Source of the DNA: an uncultured Bacilli bacterium
GTDB lineage: Bacteria > Bacillota_I > Bacilli_A > RF39 > UBA660
NCBI GenBank assembly: GCA_910583945.1
Contig: CAJTYF010000004.1
Coordinates: 12,042-76,041, forward strand
DNA: 64,000 nt
Direction of reading: 5' to 3'
The notes beneath the pieces are model-generated. The model made no database searches. It saw only the letters and a program-made list of their open reading frames with translations, and was not told the DNA's origin. The translations under genes and the position numbers were made by a program. Positions 9,886 to 18,775 of the stretch are shown in pieces. How positions within the stretch are numbered: position 1 is the stretch's first letter; the number at the start of each line of letters is the position of its first letter.

Positions 9886-10678
9886 AAAGTTCTCTTTTTG
9901 AGGATCGTAATCTAAGTATACCGTATCTGTATAGCCATAACGATTTTTAGCAATGATGATTTCTAGAATATTGTTTTTATTTTCCCTTAAATAATAGGAC
10001 TTTCGGTATAAAAATAAGACAATATCTGAATTATTTTCTAAATTTCCACTATTTTTTAAATCCATTAATAATGGGCGACTGTTTTCTCTATGTTCTACAT
10101 TTCTAGAAATTTGAGATAATAGAAATACGATTAATTTCTTCTGATTAGCAAGAGCTCTTATTTTATCTAATACTTCATTATAGTTATCGATAGACGATGG
10201 GCTTTTCTGACTACTTTTTAATAATTGTATGTAATCGATGATAACGAATTTTATTCCATTTTCGTTAATCAATTGTTCTAGTTCTTCTACCGTAAAGCAA
10301 TCGTCTGAAAGATAGAGATTATAATTCTTTTTAGTGAGTTCAGACATTGTTTCTTTCATTAAGTTTTCATTTTTTTGAATTTCTGAAAATTTTTCTCCTT
10401 TTGAAAGGGTGGCTAGTCTTAAAGCACTTTTTTCTTTACTCATTTCTAAATTTACATATAGTGTTGGAACATTATAATGGTCCATTAAATTTAGGAGAAT
10501 ATTATTCATAAAATTACTTTTTCCCATACCAGGCCTTGCTCCAATAGTTATAATAGTACTTTCATTGATTCCATTTAATGCTTTATCTAATGGTTTTAAA
10601 CCTAACAAATATTTTTTAGCAAAATTTTCATTTAATTGAATGTCTTTTATTTTATTTATGGTTGCGATTTTTACTCAC
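9874..10678 (-). CDS. DnaB-like RecA-fold ATPase in the retron operon
   Basis: The clear frame (9874-10608) begins at a TTG and encodes only the C-terminal helicase domain of the DnaB family: LKPLDKALNGI, Walker A GARPGMGKS (23-31), Walker B FVIIDYIQLL (121-130), the LLSQISR motif (163-169) and the AKNRYGYTDTV segment near the end. The DnaB N-terminal primase-binding domain is absent. Homology-like sequence (IKDIQLNENFAKKYL) continues upstream of the TTG; a GTG at 10676-10678 with AGGA before it would start this longer protein if the five-T run at 10668-10672 had one base fewer. Being cotranscribed with a retron reverse transcriptase, it is a candidate effector. That role is inferred. Confidence 0.8.
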
Positions 10679-10688
10679 CTTCTTCCTC

Positions 10689-10747
10689 ATGCGTACATAA
10701 GTACGAATCGTAATTTTATTATACCTTTTCTATTTTAAATTTGTCAA
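10689..10747 (-). promoter_or_regulatory. Strong promoter and leader palindrome of the retron operon
   Basis: On the minus strand TTGACA (10742-10747) and TATAAT (10718-10723) are both perfect consensus boxes with an 18-bp spacer. Just downstream a small inverted repeat CGTAC-TTAT-GTACG lies in the leader, a possible operator or 5' hairpin, followed by the AGGAAGAAGG ribosome binding region. Confidence 0.8.
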
Positions 10748-10808
10748 TTTATTTTTTATTATTAGGTGTATAATTAAAATTTTTTTTATTTCTGATTAAT
10801 ACTCTTCT

Positions 10809-13658
10809 TTAATTAAAAGGTCTTCCCATAATATGGTTTTTTATTTGAACGTAATCGGTTGCATAGATTTTATCATCTTCGTTTATGTCTGCGGCGATGA
10901 GATAAGGTCCAGTTAAAGAAGATTTTCCCATAATATGATTTTTAACTTTAACATAATCGGTCGCGTAAATTTTACCGTCTCCATTAACGTCTCCTTTGAT
11001 AACTATCCTATAGGAGTAATCGTTTTCTTTAAAGTTTAGAGTAAATGTCATTCCTGTTGCGATGGATCCTTCTTTTAATTCAATATTTTCAGAGTTTTTA
11101 AAATTTTTTAAAGTGACACCGTTTAAATGGTTTACTTTATCTATGAACTCTTTTATATTGGAATGTAAAGGTATTCCTAAAACGTATTGCTCTTTTTTTC
11201 TTAAGCCAAGACTTGTTAATACCTTCTCTTCTGTCAAAAAGTCGTTTTCTTCTATCGTCACCCTACTGTTTAAAAGGATTATTCTATTCCCCACCCTGAT
11301 TTCTATATTGATTTTACTGGTTCCCGATTTTAGCCCTAGTAATTCATTGTTTTCATATCGAATTAAATCCGTTTTTTCAATAGAAACTTGATAATTAAGG
11401 CTTTGACTTGGTTGAATGCTAAAAGGAAGTGTTTTCTTTTCGGACGTTACAAGATTCATGGTTTTAGGGAAATAAAGACTTGAAATTCCTTTTGCCAATG
11501 AAGCTTCATCTAAAAGATTTAAATCATGAAAATTTTTAGCGTATCCTCCCACACCTGATAGATTTTCGTTTTCTTCTAATACATAATAGACTTGTTTTGG
11601 AATTTGGTACGTTCCATAACTGATGGCTTGTAAACCAATAAATCCTCCTCTGTTCTTTTCACCTTTTACTGTACCTGTTGAAAAACTGTTTTCAATTTTA
11701 GCATTTTGATTGAGACCAATAAAGCCTCCAACGTTTTTTGGAGCTGAGACGTCTAAAGTAGTTGAACAGTTTGTTATGGTAGTTTGATCGTTAACATTCC
11801 CCACAAAACCTCCCACTGATATTAAATCATTTAAGGCTTCCCCTTCTCGAGTTACAGAACCGCTTTTTAAATGAATGTTTTTTAGCGTGATGTTTTCAGC
11901 TACGTTTGCAAAACCACCAAGATAGTTTTGTTTAGTTGAATGAACCACTATATTTTCTATGTTCAAATTTTCTATTTTTGTTGGTGTAGAAAAATGACCG
12001 ACAGTATTAAATAAACCTGAACCGCTTGTTTTTATGTTACGTAAGGTATAATTTTTTCCTTCTAAGTTTCCTTCAAAACTAAGGCTAGGAAAAGTTGCGA
12101 TTTCTTTAAAATCTAGATCATTTTCAATTTGATAATACTTGTTTTTGGTGTCTAAACTCATGAGATATAAAAACATTTTTTCATCTTTAATAAGATAAGG
12201 TTTTTCTTTTGAACCTTCCCCTTCAATGGTTGGTAAGAGAATATTAAACGTTATGGAATCTGTTGTTTCACCTGTCACTTCTATTTTTATTCCTGAATTT
12301 TTTCCATTAGAATAAAAAATGGTTTGATTGTCAAAATTGGTATTTGTTGCGATTTCATTTTTTCCTAGGACTGGTCTTTTCATGTTTAATGTTGCTTTTG
12401 ATAAATCCCCTAAACCACTCATTAAATTGGTCTCATTGGGCCTAAAAACATAAAGATGATCTTCTCCTGGGGCATTTCCTAAATATTTGTAATTTTCATT
12501 GACACGATAAACGATTAAACCACTTTCTAAAGCGGAATAAGAGTCATAGGTATTCATTTTGTCATGGTATTCTACAATAAAGTATTCTTTTTTATTTTCT
12601 CCTGTTGCAATTTTAATCGCTCTTAGTTCGTCTTTATTTTGAAATTTTGGTTTATAAAGGGTTAAATTTGTTGTTGTTTTTGAGACAACAGGTATTGGAT
12701 TATGCCAATTGGTCTCTTTTTGATAATCACTTATGAAGTAAGTTAAAAAACTTTGAGGATTGGAACCAATGGCGTTTCCCATAATGTCATAAAAGCCTAT
12801 TGGTTTTTCATTAGGAGCCCCATAACGGTATAAATCTTTATAACCTAAGGTATGACCAAATTCATGAATAAGTGTTCCATAAGTCCCACGGTTTAAAGAA
12901 AATATACTTGCTGATTCTTTGTAATCTTCGGCATAGATTAAGTTATAGGCTCTGATTTTTTTTCCTAAAAGTGTTTGTGTTATCCCCTCATTGTCTCGTT
13001 CATGAGCCCAAAGTAAGTCTCCCCAACTAATAGTAGAGGGTAAATTTTTTTGGCCTTCAACGATAAAAGAAATGGCATCAATAAAATTATCTTGATTGGT
13101 ATCTAATTCATTTCCATTTATTCCATAAGAGGTACTTTCTTTTTCTAAATAAGCGATTACACGATTGATTAGTTCGGTTTCTCTTTTTAATGCTTCGTTT
13201 TTATCTTTATAACCGATTTTATTATTTTCTGAATATTTTAAATAATAGCCAATCGGTTCTGAGTCTTTAAAGGCTATTACTTGATTGTTTTTTTTAGGTA
13301 AAATTTCTGTTGTAATGGATAAACTACCATAGCTTTCGCGTTCAAAATATTTTTTGAAAGAAGGCACTCCAATTATTCCATTAACGGTATTCATTTCTAT
13401 AGGTATTTCGCTATTGTATAATTTATAAGCATTTTCTACACTTTCTGTATCATCAATATGATTTAAAACGTTTGTATCGCTGTCACTAAATTTAATGAAA
13501 ACCGCGAGTTGTTTTATTTTTCGAGGGGTAATGGTTTTGGCTAGTGCCAGTTCTTGATCCTTTTTTGGAGTGGCTTTACTTACTTGAAAAGAACTACTGG
13601 AACAAACTAAAAGAAATAGAAAGACGAAAGCTAAAATTTTTTTATTTACTTTTTTCAT
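10809..13658 (-). CDS. Secreted M6-family metalloprotease with GLUG-type repeats and dockerin
   Basis: A 949-residue secreted protein. A signal peptide covers about residues 1-29. The protease domain has the zinc site HEFGH (265-269) in LIHEFGHTLGYKDLY and the downstream YDIMGN turn typical of immune-inhibitor-A-like M6 enzymes. Residues about 560-700 hold GLUG-like repeats (GGFVGN, GGFIGL, GGFIG). The C-terminus has two dockerin type I repeats (GDVNGDGKIYATDYVKVKNH and ADINEDDKIYATDYVQIKNH) with calcium-loop Asp/Asn. It should be held at the surface by a cohesin partner. The start overlaps the end of the upstream membrane-anchored gene by 17 bp, so the two are made together. Confidence 0.9.
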   Translation of the reverse strand: MKKVNKKILAFVFLFLLVCSSSSFQVSKATPKKDQELALAKTITPRKIKQLAVFIKFSDSDTNVLNHIDDTESVENAYKLYNSEIPIEMNTVNGIIGVPSFKKYFERESYGSLSITTEILPKKNNQVIAFKDSEPIGYYLKYSENNKIGYKDKNEALKRETELINRVIAYLEKESTSYGINGNELDTNQDNFIDAISFIVEGQKNLPSTISWGDLLWAHERDNEGITQTLLGKKIRAYNLIYAEDYKESASIFSLNRGTYGTLIHEFGHTLGYKDLYRYGAPNEKPIGFYDIMGNAIGSNPQSFLTYFISDYQKETNWHNPIPVVSKTTTNLTLYKPKFQNKDELRAIKIATGENKKEYFIVEYHDKMNTYDSYSALESGLIVYRVNENYKYLGNAPGEDHLYVFRPNETNLMSGLGDLSKATLNMKRPVLGKNEIATNTNFDNQTIFYSNGKNSGIKIEVTGETTDSITFNILLPTIEGEGSKEKPYLIKDEKMFLYLMSLDTKNKYYQIENDLDFKEIATFPSLSFEGNLEGKNYTLRNIKTSGSGLFNTVGHFSTPTKIENLNIENIVVHSTKQNYLGGFANVAENITLKNIHLKSGSVTREGEALNDLISVGGFVGNVNDQTTITNCSTTLDVSAPKNVGGFIGLNQNAKIENSFSTGTVKGEKNRGGFIGLQAISYGTYQIPKQVYYVLEENENLSGVGGYAKNFHDLNLLDEASLAKGISSLYFPKTMNLVTSEKKTLPFSIQPSQSLNYQVSIEKTDLIRYENNELLGLKSGTSKINIEIRVGNRIILLNSRVTIEENDFLTEEKVLTSLGLRKKEQYVLGIPLHSNIKEFIDKVNHLNGVTLKNFKNSENIELKEGSIATGMTFTLNFKENDYSYRIVIKGDVNGDGKIYATDYVKVKNHIMGKSSLTGPYLIAADINEDDKIYATDYVQIKNHIMGRPFN

Positions 13659-14886
13659 TTTTTTCTCCTTTTTTAACTCTATACCCTATAAAAAAGGAAA
13701 CACTACTAAAAAGAATGACGATACCATACCAAATAGGATTTGTTTTGATTTCTTCTTTTTCTTCTTGTTTTATTAAAAAGTCGGGAAACAATTGGATTGT
13801 TTTTTCATTTTCTTCATATAAATATTGAATAGCGTTTCCTTCTTCATTTATAGCATTTAAAAGACAATAATTTTCACTGTTTTTAAAACGATAACAGGTT
13901 ACTTCATGTTCCTCTATTTTCTTTTGGTTTGGAATTAAGTCTAAATTTTCTGAAGTTTTATCTATTAAATAAAGGTTTAGATGATTTATTTTAATGGGTT
14001 GTACTTTGGTCATAATTTCTTTTTTCTCTTGATTAAATAGATAAAAATTTTTTTGATTTTCTTGATTCACTCCATAAATTAAAGAAAGGGTCCCTTTTTC
14101 AAAAATTACTATTTTTTTATCTTCATAGGTGTATTCTTTTTGTTCAAATCCTTCTGGTATTGGCATGTCGTCTAAATTTCTTACTACCCCAATTTTTTTA
14201 TTATCATAGTCTAAATAAATTTGAGGGGTTTCATCTACATTTACATAAATAATGTATGTTTTTTTGGCTCCATTTTCAGCAATAACGGTAATTTCTAGGT
14301 TGTTTTTTCCAACTTTTAATTCTTTTTTTCCTAAACCTTCAATTTTTGCTTTTGCATCTTTTGGGGTTCCAGAAAGCGTGATTTCTGTTTCATTGGCGTC
14401 AAGATTAATAGTGTATTCGGTTTGATTTTCATTAAACTCTGGAATAAGGGTTCCCTTATTTATTTTTAAAGCACTTAAACGATTTTCTTTAGATTTAGGT
14501 TGTTCAGGCTCTTTGTTCGGTTTTGATGTTGTGATTCCAGCGATTCGAACCATCACACTTCGACTTCCTGGATTATAAATGTTCGCATCGGTATCAGAAA
14601 AACCTGTAACGGGTGTTGCGACAATGGTCACGTTTCCACTTTCTTTAGCAGTGACTTTTACGCTCACGTAACCTTGTTCTATCCACACACTATTTGATGA
14701 AAGACTTCCATTGGTTACGGAAAGATCGACTCTCCCTATACAGTCTCCACCTACTTTAATTGTAAAGCTTCCATTTGGAGATACTTGTGTTGTTGAAGCG
14801 GTCATATTAAATGATGCGGCTTTTGTGGTTAAGCTTAAACAAAAAAATAGTATGGTACTTAAAATGATTTTTTTAATTTTTTTCAT
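13642..14886 (-). CDS. Surface protein with cadherin-like beta-sandwich domain
   Basis: Signal peptide (1-23), an N-terminal beta-rich domain (about 25-115; STTQVSPNGSFTIKV), then a cadherin-like beta-sandwich (about 135-220; LSALKINKGTLIPEFNEN, EYTINLDANETEITL), a lower-complexity part, and a C-terminal membrane segment (about 384-402) with a Lys-rich tail. The protein is thus anchored in the membrane facing out. The N-terminal domain could be Ig-like or cohesin-like; the latter would make it the receptor for the dockerin of the overlapping protease gene, but this is not shown by the sequence. First gene of the two-gene operon. Confidence 0.75.
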   Translation of the reverse strand: MKKIKKIILSTILFFCLSLTTKAASFNMTASTTQVSPNGSFTIKVGGDCIGRVDLSVTNGSLSSNSVWIEQGYVSVKVTAKESGNVTIVATPVTGFSDTDANIYNPGSRSVMVRIAGITTSKPNKEPEQPKSKENRLSALKINKGTLIPEFNENQTEYTINLDANETEITLSGTPKDAKAKIEGLGKKELKVGKNNLEITVIAENGAKKTYIIYVNVDETPQIYLDYDNKKIGVVRNLDDMPIPEGFEQKEYTYEDKKIVIFEKGTLSLIYGVNQENQKNFYLFNQEKKEIMTKVQPIKINHLNLYLIDKTSENLDLIPNQKKIEEHEVTCYRFKNSENYCLLNAINEEGNAIQYLYEENEKTIQLFPDFLIKQEEKEEIKTNPIWYGIVILFSSVSFFIGYRVKKGEKNEKSK

Positions 14887-14911
14887 AATTACTCCTTAAA
14901 AAATTAGTTCT

Positions 14912-14939
14912 ATTATAACTTATTCTTTTTATTTTTCAA
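14912..14939 (-). promoter_or_regulatory. Promoter of the surface protein/protease operon
   Basis: TTGAAA (14934-14939) and TATAAT (14912-14917) on the minus strand, 16-bp spacer, followed by AAGGAGTAATT and the start at 14886. Confidence 0.65.
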
Positions 14940-14957
14940 TGCTTTTTAGTTTACACT

Positions 14958-16016
14958 TTATTTTTTCAGTAAATGACTATTGTTGACAATTAGTGTACTG
15001 TAAAGAAATAAAACTTGTTTGTTGTCAAAATTGATACGTTCTCTTATTTGATTCATAGAAATGTATCTCAAATCAATTAAAGTTATTTTTTGATATTCGC
15101 TTATTAATAAAGGGGTTAAACTGCTTGCAAAAGAGTCTCTAAAAATAATTAATTCTTTCTCGTTTGAGGCTTCTGGATTTTCTATTTCAATTAAAGCACT
15201 AGGCCCTCCAAGAAAAATATTGTAGGCATCCATACTGTTTAACTTATTTGTTTCATAAATGGGTTGTTCTCCATATTCTAAATGCTTTGCTTTTATCTTT
15301 TTGATTGTTTCATTGGTTAAGTAAGTTATGGATTCTGGTTTTCTAAACAAGGGTGACTTTTGATAAGAGGCTCCATAAAAAGGCATGTAATGATTGACTT
15401 CATAAGTAGAAGGTTTGTATTCAAAATTCAAAACTTTTCCTAATCTTTCTAATACCTTAGAATAACTTTCTTGACGTAAGTGAATATCTGTTTGGTAATA
15501 GTCTTCTAATGTGAATAAGTCGTTTAGTGGGATTTCTTTTAGGTTTATTTCGTTGTTGAGTTGTTGATAAATGGACTCGAAATCCATTTTTAGTTGTTTT
15601 TTCTTATCTAGAAAATAACTTTTATCTGGAATGATGGCATAATAGACTTGACTTTTTTTTAAATCTAAGTCGTTTATTTCATTTATTATTTTGATGAAGT
15701 TCTTTATACTTTCTTGATTTTTAGGATAATTTTTTTCAATGATTGAGCCGTCTTTTAAATACACTCCATTGCTATCTGTTTGATGTAAGAGGTAACGGTC
15801 TAAAAATGTATTTAATTGAATTAATGGATTACGCATAGGAAATTGATCGGATAGATAGTCTTCTAAATTTTCTATAAAGTCGTCTTTTAAAACCTCTTTG
15901 GTTTTTAATTTTCTTCTTTCAACCTTAGAGAGCTCTTCCTCTTCTTTTATTATAAAAAGACCAGAGAAACTAAATAGAATTAAAATAAAGCCTATGGATA
16001 CTATTTTTTCTTTCAT
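14958..16016 (-). CDS. DHHW/AlgX-like SGNH-type protein
   Basis: A 352-residue protein with an N-terminal membrane segment (5-23), an SNGVYLKDG segment as in DHHW proteins, YYQTDIHL where the family has the Asp/His catalytic motif, and IFRDSFASSLTPLL with the nucleophile-like Ser. The family works with MBOAT acyltransferases to O-acetylate surface polymers. Notably the usual DHHW reads DIHL here, so the second His and Trp are replaced. It lies 1 bp from the MBOAT gene in one operon. Confidence 0.8.
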   Translation of the reverse strand: MKEKIVSIGFILILFSFSGLFIIKEEEELSKVERRKLKTKEVLKDDFIENLEDYLSDQFPMRNPLIQLNTFLDRYLLHQTDSNGVYLKDGSIIEKNYPKNQESIKNFIKIINEINDLDLKKSQVYYAIIPDKSYFLDKKKQLKMDFESIYQQLNNEINLKEIPLNDLFTLEDYYQTDIHLRQESYSKVLERLGKVLNFEYKPSTYEVNHYMPFYGASYQKSPLFRKPESITYLTNETIKKIKAKHLEYGEQPIYETNKLNSMDAYNIFLGGPSALIEIENPEASNEKELIIFRDSFASSLTPLLISEYQKITLIDLRYISMNQIRERINFDNKQVLFLYSTLIVNNSHLLKK

Positions 16017-16017
16017 A

Positions 16018-17394
16018 CTAAAATCTAAAATAAATAAAAGGCGTGAACGAACTGGCTAAAATTCTTGCAAGAACAAGTAAAAAAAGACTTAGTAGAATCA
16101 AGCTATTTAAAATTTCTATTCCTTTATTTATTTTTCCTTTCTGTAATTTTTTTATGGTTTCTTTTAATATTGGATGTATGCCTATAAAAGCTATAAGAAG
16201 AATGATTAGATTGTTTTTAAGATAATATAGAGTTTCGTCATTTAACCACTCTTTTTGGATACCTATTAATCCTTTTAAAAATAGCATCAGCTCATTTAAA
16301 TTGGTCGTATTAAAGATTACAAAGCTTACTAGTAAAAGAACAAAAGTGTAGATGTGTGAGAATACGCCTCCTTTTAAATATTTTTGAAAAATGAATTTTT
16401 CTAAAATTAAAAGTATAAAAAAGTAAAGTCCCCATAGAATAAAATTCCAACTTGCTCCATGCCAAAAGCCTGTTAATAACCAGACAATAAAAATGTTTCT
16501 GATGTTTTTTAATTTAGAAGTACGATTGCCTCCTAGAGGAATGTAGACGTAATCTTTGAAAAAAGTAGATAAGGATATGTGCCATCTTCTCCAAAATTCG
16601 GTGATGGAAGAAGCGATTAAGGGATAATTAAAGTTTTCTTTAAATTCAAAGCCAAACATCTTTCCTAAGCCTATTGCCATATCCGAGTAACCTGAAAAAT
16701 CATAGTAAATTTGAAAGGTAAAAAGAAGCGCTATCAACCAGTAAGATATTGTCGAAAGTTCAGAAGTTAAGAGAGCCGTATAACTATAATACAATGTGTC
16801 CGCTATTAATACCTTTTTACTTAATCCTATAATTAAACGTGACACCCCTGAACTAAATTTTTCAAAATTTTCGGGACGATTTTTTAATTGATTGTTTATG
16901 TCTTTATATCTGACAATCGGCCCAGCTACTAATTGAGGAAATAAACAGATATAAGTACAATACGTTAAAATGTTTTTCTGACAAGAGACTTCATTTTTAT
17001 AAACGTCTATTAGGTAACTTAAGTTTTGAAAGGTAAAAAAGCTGATTCCTAGTGGAAGAACTATATTTAAAGTCATAGGATTTAAATGAAATAGGTTTGT
17101 AAAATTTTCCATAAAGAATCCTGTGTATTTATAATAAATTAACAAACCTAGGTTAAAGGTAATGCCCAATATTAAAAAAGACTTTTTTTTGTTTTTAGAG
17201 ATTAAAAGCCCAAATCCATAATTTATTAGACAGGATAGAATTAATAAAAGGGTATAATTTTTTTCGCCAAAGTAATAAAAGATAAGACTAAATATAAGTA
17301 AAATTGTATTTTTGAATTTTTTAGGAGTTAGAAAATAAATGATTAATAATAATGGCAAAAAAAAGAAGAGAAAACGTATACTTGAAAATACCAT
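16018..17394 (-). CDS. MBOAT-family O-acyltransferase (AlgI-like)
   Basis: A 458-residue multi-pass membrane protein. The family's signature is complete: ITEFWRRWHISLSTFFKDYV (with His272) and LLTGFWHGASWNFILWG with the catalytic His312. AlgI-like enzymes carry acetyl groups across the membrane for transfer to extracellular sugars by DHHW/AlgX-type partners, which is the next gene. With the DUF4358 lipoprotein upstream it forms a set seen together in other Bacillota. Confidence 0.9.
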   Translation of the reverse strand: MVFSSIRFLFFFLPLLLIIYFLTPKKFKNTILLIFSLIFYYFGEKNYTLLLILSCLINYGFGLLISKNKKKSFLILGITFNLGLLIYYKYTGFFMENFTNLFHLNPMTLNIVLPLGISFFTFQNLSYLIDVYKNEVSCQKNILTYCTYICLFPQLVAGPIVRYKDINNQLKNRPENFEKFSSGVSRLIIGLSKKVLIADTLYYSYTALLTSELSTISYWLIALLFTFQIYYDFSGYSDMAIGLGKMFGFEFKENFNYPLIASSITEFWRRWHISLSTFFKDYVYIPLGGNRTSKLKNIRNIFIVWLLTGFWHGASWNFILWGLYFFILLILEKFIFQKYLKGGVFSHIYTFVLLLVSFVIFNTTNLNELMLFLKGLIGIQKEWLNDETLYYLKNNLIILLIAFIGIHPILKETIKKLQKGKINKGIEILNSLILLSLFLLVLARILASSFTPFIYFRF

Positions 17395-17408
17395 ATTTTT
17401 CTTCCCTT

Positions 17409-17867
17409 CTATTTTAAGTTTTCAAAATTTTCTTTTATTTTTGAAGCTAAATCATTAGACATAATTAGAACCACTAAGTCGCCTTTTGATAAAACATAAG
17501 TGTTTTCAGCTTCTACACATATCCATTTTCTTGGATCAGCATTTTTCTTAATTTCTTCTACAGTTGCCTCGGCATCGCTTGCGTTTTCTAAACGAATTAA
17601 CACAACAGAATGTGGTATTGAACCTGTCATCGATTCACTGGCAATCGCTTCTTTATATTTTACATCAGCAAAAGCATAGTATTTAAAGTTTTCATCATTT
17701 AATTCTGTGTTTTCTACCATCATTGGCTTTTCTTCTTCTGGAATACCGCTGTATAATTTTTCCATGATTTCTGGTAGAGTTCCCTCAATGTTTTCAACTT
17801 TATTTCCACAACCTGTTAGTAAAAGCCCCATCATTGTGATACAAATTAAACCTATTATTTTTTTCAT
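17409..17867 (-). CDS. DUF4358-like lipoprotein
   Basis: A 152-residue lipoprotein: signal peptide ending in LLTGC with the lipidated Cys at residue 20, then an acidic domain (LPEIMEKLYSGIPEEEKPM) of the DUF4358 type. DUF4358 genes often stand beside MBOAT and DHHW genes, as here with a 14-bp gap. Its biochemical role in O-acylation is not known. Confidence 0.75.
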   Translation of the reverse strand: MKKIIGLICITMMGLLLTGCGNKVENIEGTLPEIMEKLYSGIPEEEKPMMVENTELNDENFKYYAFADVKYKEAIASESMTGSIPHSVVLIRLENASDAEATVEEIKKNADPRKWICVEAENTYVLSKGDLVVLIMSNDLASKIKENFENLK

Positions 17868-17895
17868 AAACTTCTCCTTCTCATTACTTATTTAA

Positions 17896-18162
17896 TTAAT
17901 AGTGATGACCATGTCCATGGTGGGCATTTGTATTATTTTGGTTTGTATGATGTTCGTTATGAACGTGATTTCCTGTTATGGTACAATTTGGCACGTTACA
18001 ATATTGATGATACGTATTGTGTCCTGACTCTATCTCTTCATGATGTACAATATGGTTTGTTCTAGAATTATTTTGATTGATGTTTGTTCGAGTCATCGCG
18101 TAAACGGCTTCTCCAAATAGTAGCATACAAACTGCCCCTGCAATCCAAAAACTTTTTTTCAT
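17896..18162 (-). CDS. Small His-rich exported protein
   Basis: The start at 18162 is chosen because AGGAGG lies 5 bases upstream; a longer frame to 18195 lacks one. The 88-residue product has a signal peptide or membrane anchor and then a chain rich in His and Asn with a CNVPNC pair and an HHGHGHHY tail. It may bind metal ions outside the cell; that is inferred from composition. A promoter sits at 18182-18210. Confidence 0.7.
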   Translation of the reverse strand: MKKSFWIAGAVCMLLFGEAVYAMTRTNINQNNSRTNHIVHHEEIESGHNTYHQYCNVPNCTITGNHVHNEHHTNQNNTNAHHGHGHHY

Positions 18163-18181
18163 TATTCCTCCTTTTTTGGTC

Positions 18182-18210
18182 ATTATAACATGCATAGGAT
18201 AGAAAGTAAA
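18182..18210 (-). promoter_or_regulatory. Promoter of the His-rich protein operon
   Basis: TTTACT (18205-18210), 17-bp spacer and TATAAT (18182-18187) on the minus strand, 20 bp ahead of the start codon at 18162. It can also serve the DUF4358/MBOAT/DHHW genes downstream. Confidence 0.6.
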
Positions 18211-18230
18211 TCATTTAGAGATTAATTATT

Positions 18231-18656
18231 TTATTGATGAAGTCTATAACCATGCAAAGTTTTATCCACATGATTTTTTTTGCCACATAGACCGATTCCT
18301 ACTAGTTCTAGTTCTTCCGTTTCATATTTGTTTATACAAGCACGGTTATCATGGTCATTGCTGGTTTTAAACATTTCTTCATTGAAAACACTCATTTGTA
18401 TGTCCCGATCCTTCGCTTTTTTTACGATTTCCTTCATTTCTTCCTTGGTTGCACTATAAATCAAAATGGGTTGACCACTCATTGGTAAATATTTTTTACC
18501 ACTTTTGTCTTCATAAGGTGCTCCTATTATAGGTAAAGTGCCAAAGCCAGATGCTAAAAAAGCGGTGATGTTTAACTCTTGCCAAGATTTTAGTCCTTCT
18601 CGTATTACAATTGCTATTTTCTGCAATTCAAAATGTTGTTCTTCTTCTATGTTCAT
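18231..18656 (-). CDS. DUF2000-family protein
   Basis: A 141-residue cytoplasmic protein with the DUF2000 pattern (KIAIVIREGLKSWQELNITAF, IIGAPYEDKSGKKYLPM, YSATKEEMKEI). The family has a fold like peptidyl-tRNA hydrolase 2, but its function is unknown. It is divergent from an XRE-cupin regulator with a shared 119-bp control region holding repeated operator-like boxes, so it is a likely target of that regulator. Confidence 0.85.
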   Translation of the reverse strand: MNIEEEQHFELQKIAIVIREGLKSWQELNITAFLASGFGTLPIIGAPYEDKSGKKYLPMSGQPILIYSATKEEMKEIVKKAKDRDIQMSVFNEEMFKTSNDHDNRACINKYETEELELVGIGLCGKKNHVDKTLHGYRLHQ

Positions 18657-18720
18657 TTTTCTTCTCCTCTTCTTATCTATACAAATCCGTTTAAATAGGT
18701 TATAATATATTCAAACAACT

Positions 18721-18752
18721 TGTGCATTATATTATACATTTGTACATTATAT
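18721..18752. promoter_or_regulatory. Direct operator-like repeats between DUF2000 and xre-cupin
   Basis: Two copies of TGTRCATTATAT start at 18721 and 18741, exactly 20 bp apart, so they lie on the same face of the helix. They fall in the divergent promoter region and are probable binding sites for the adjacent XRE-cupin protein (inference). Confidence 0.45.
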
Positions 18753-18775
18753 AAGTCAATATTAAAGGAGTTATT

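Noticed and set aside
9874..10608. DnaB-like gene read as the chromosomal replicative helicase
   Set aside because: It lacks the DnaB N-terminal domain, is about half the usual length and lies in the retron operon.
10689..10704. Small palindrome CGTAC-TTAT-GTACG considered as the retron ncRNA
   Set aside because: Too short and alone; the gap before the reverse transcriptase has far more structure. Kept only as a possible operator.
13544..13828. Plus-strand ORF across the protease/surface protein overlap
   Set aside because: Antisense shadow of two well-supported genes.
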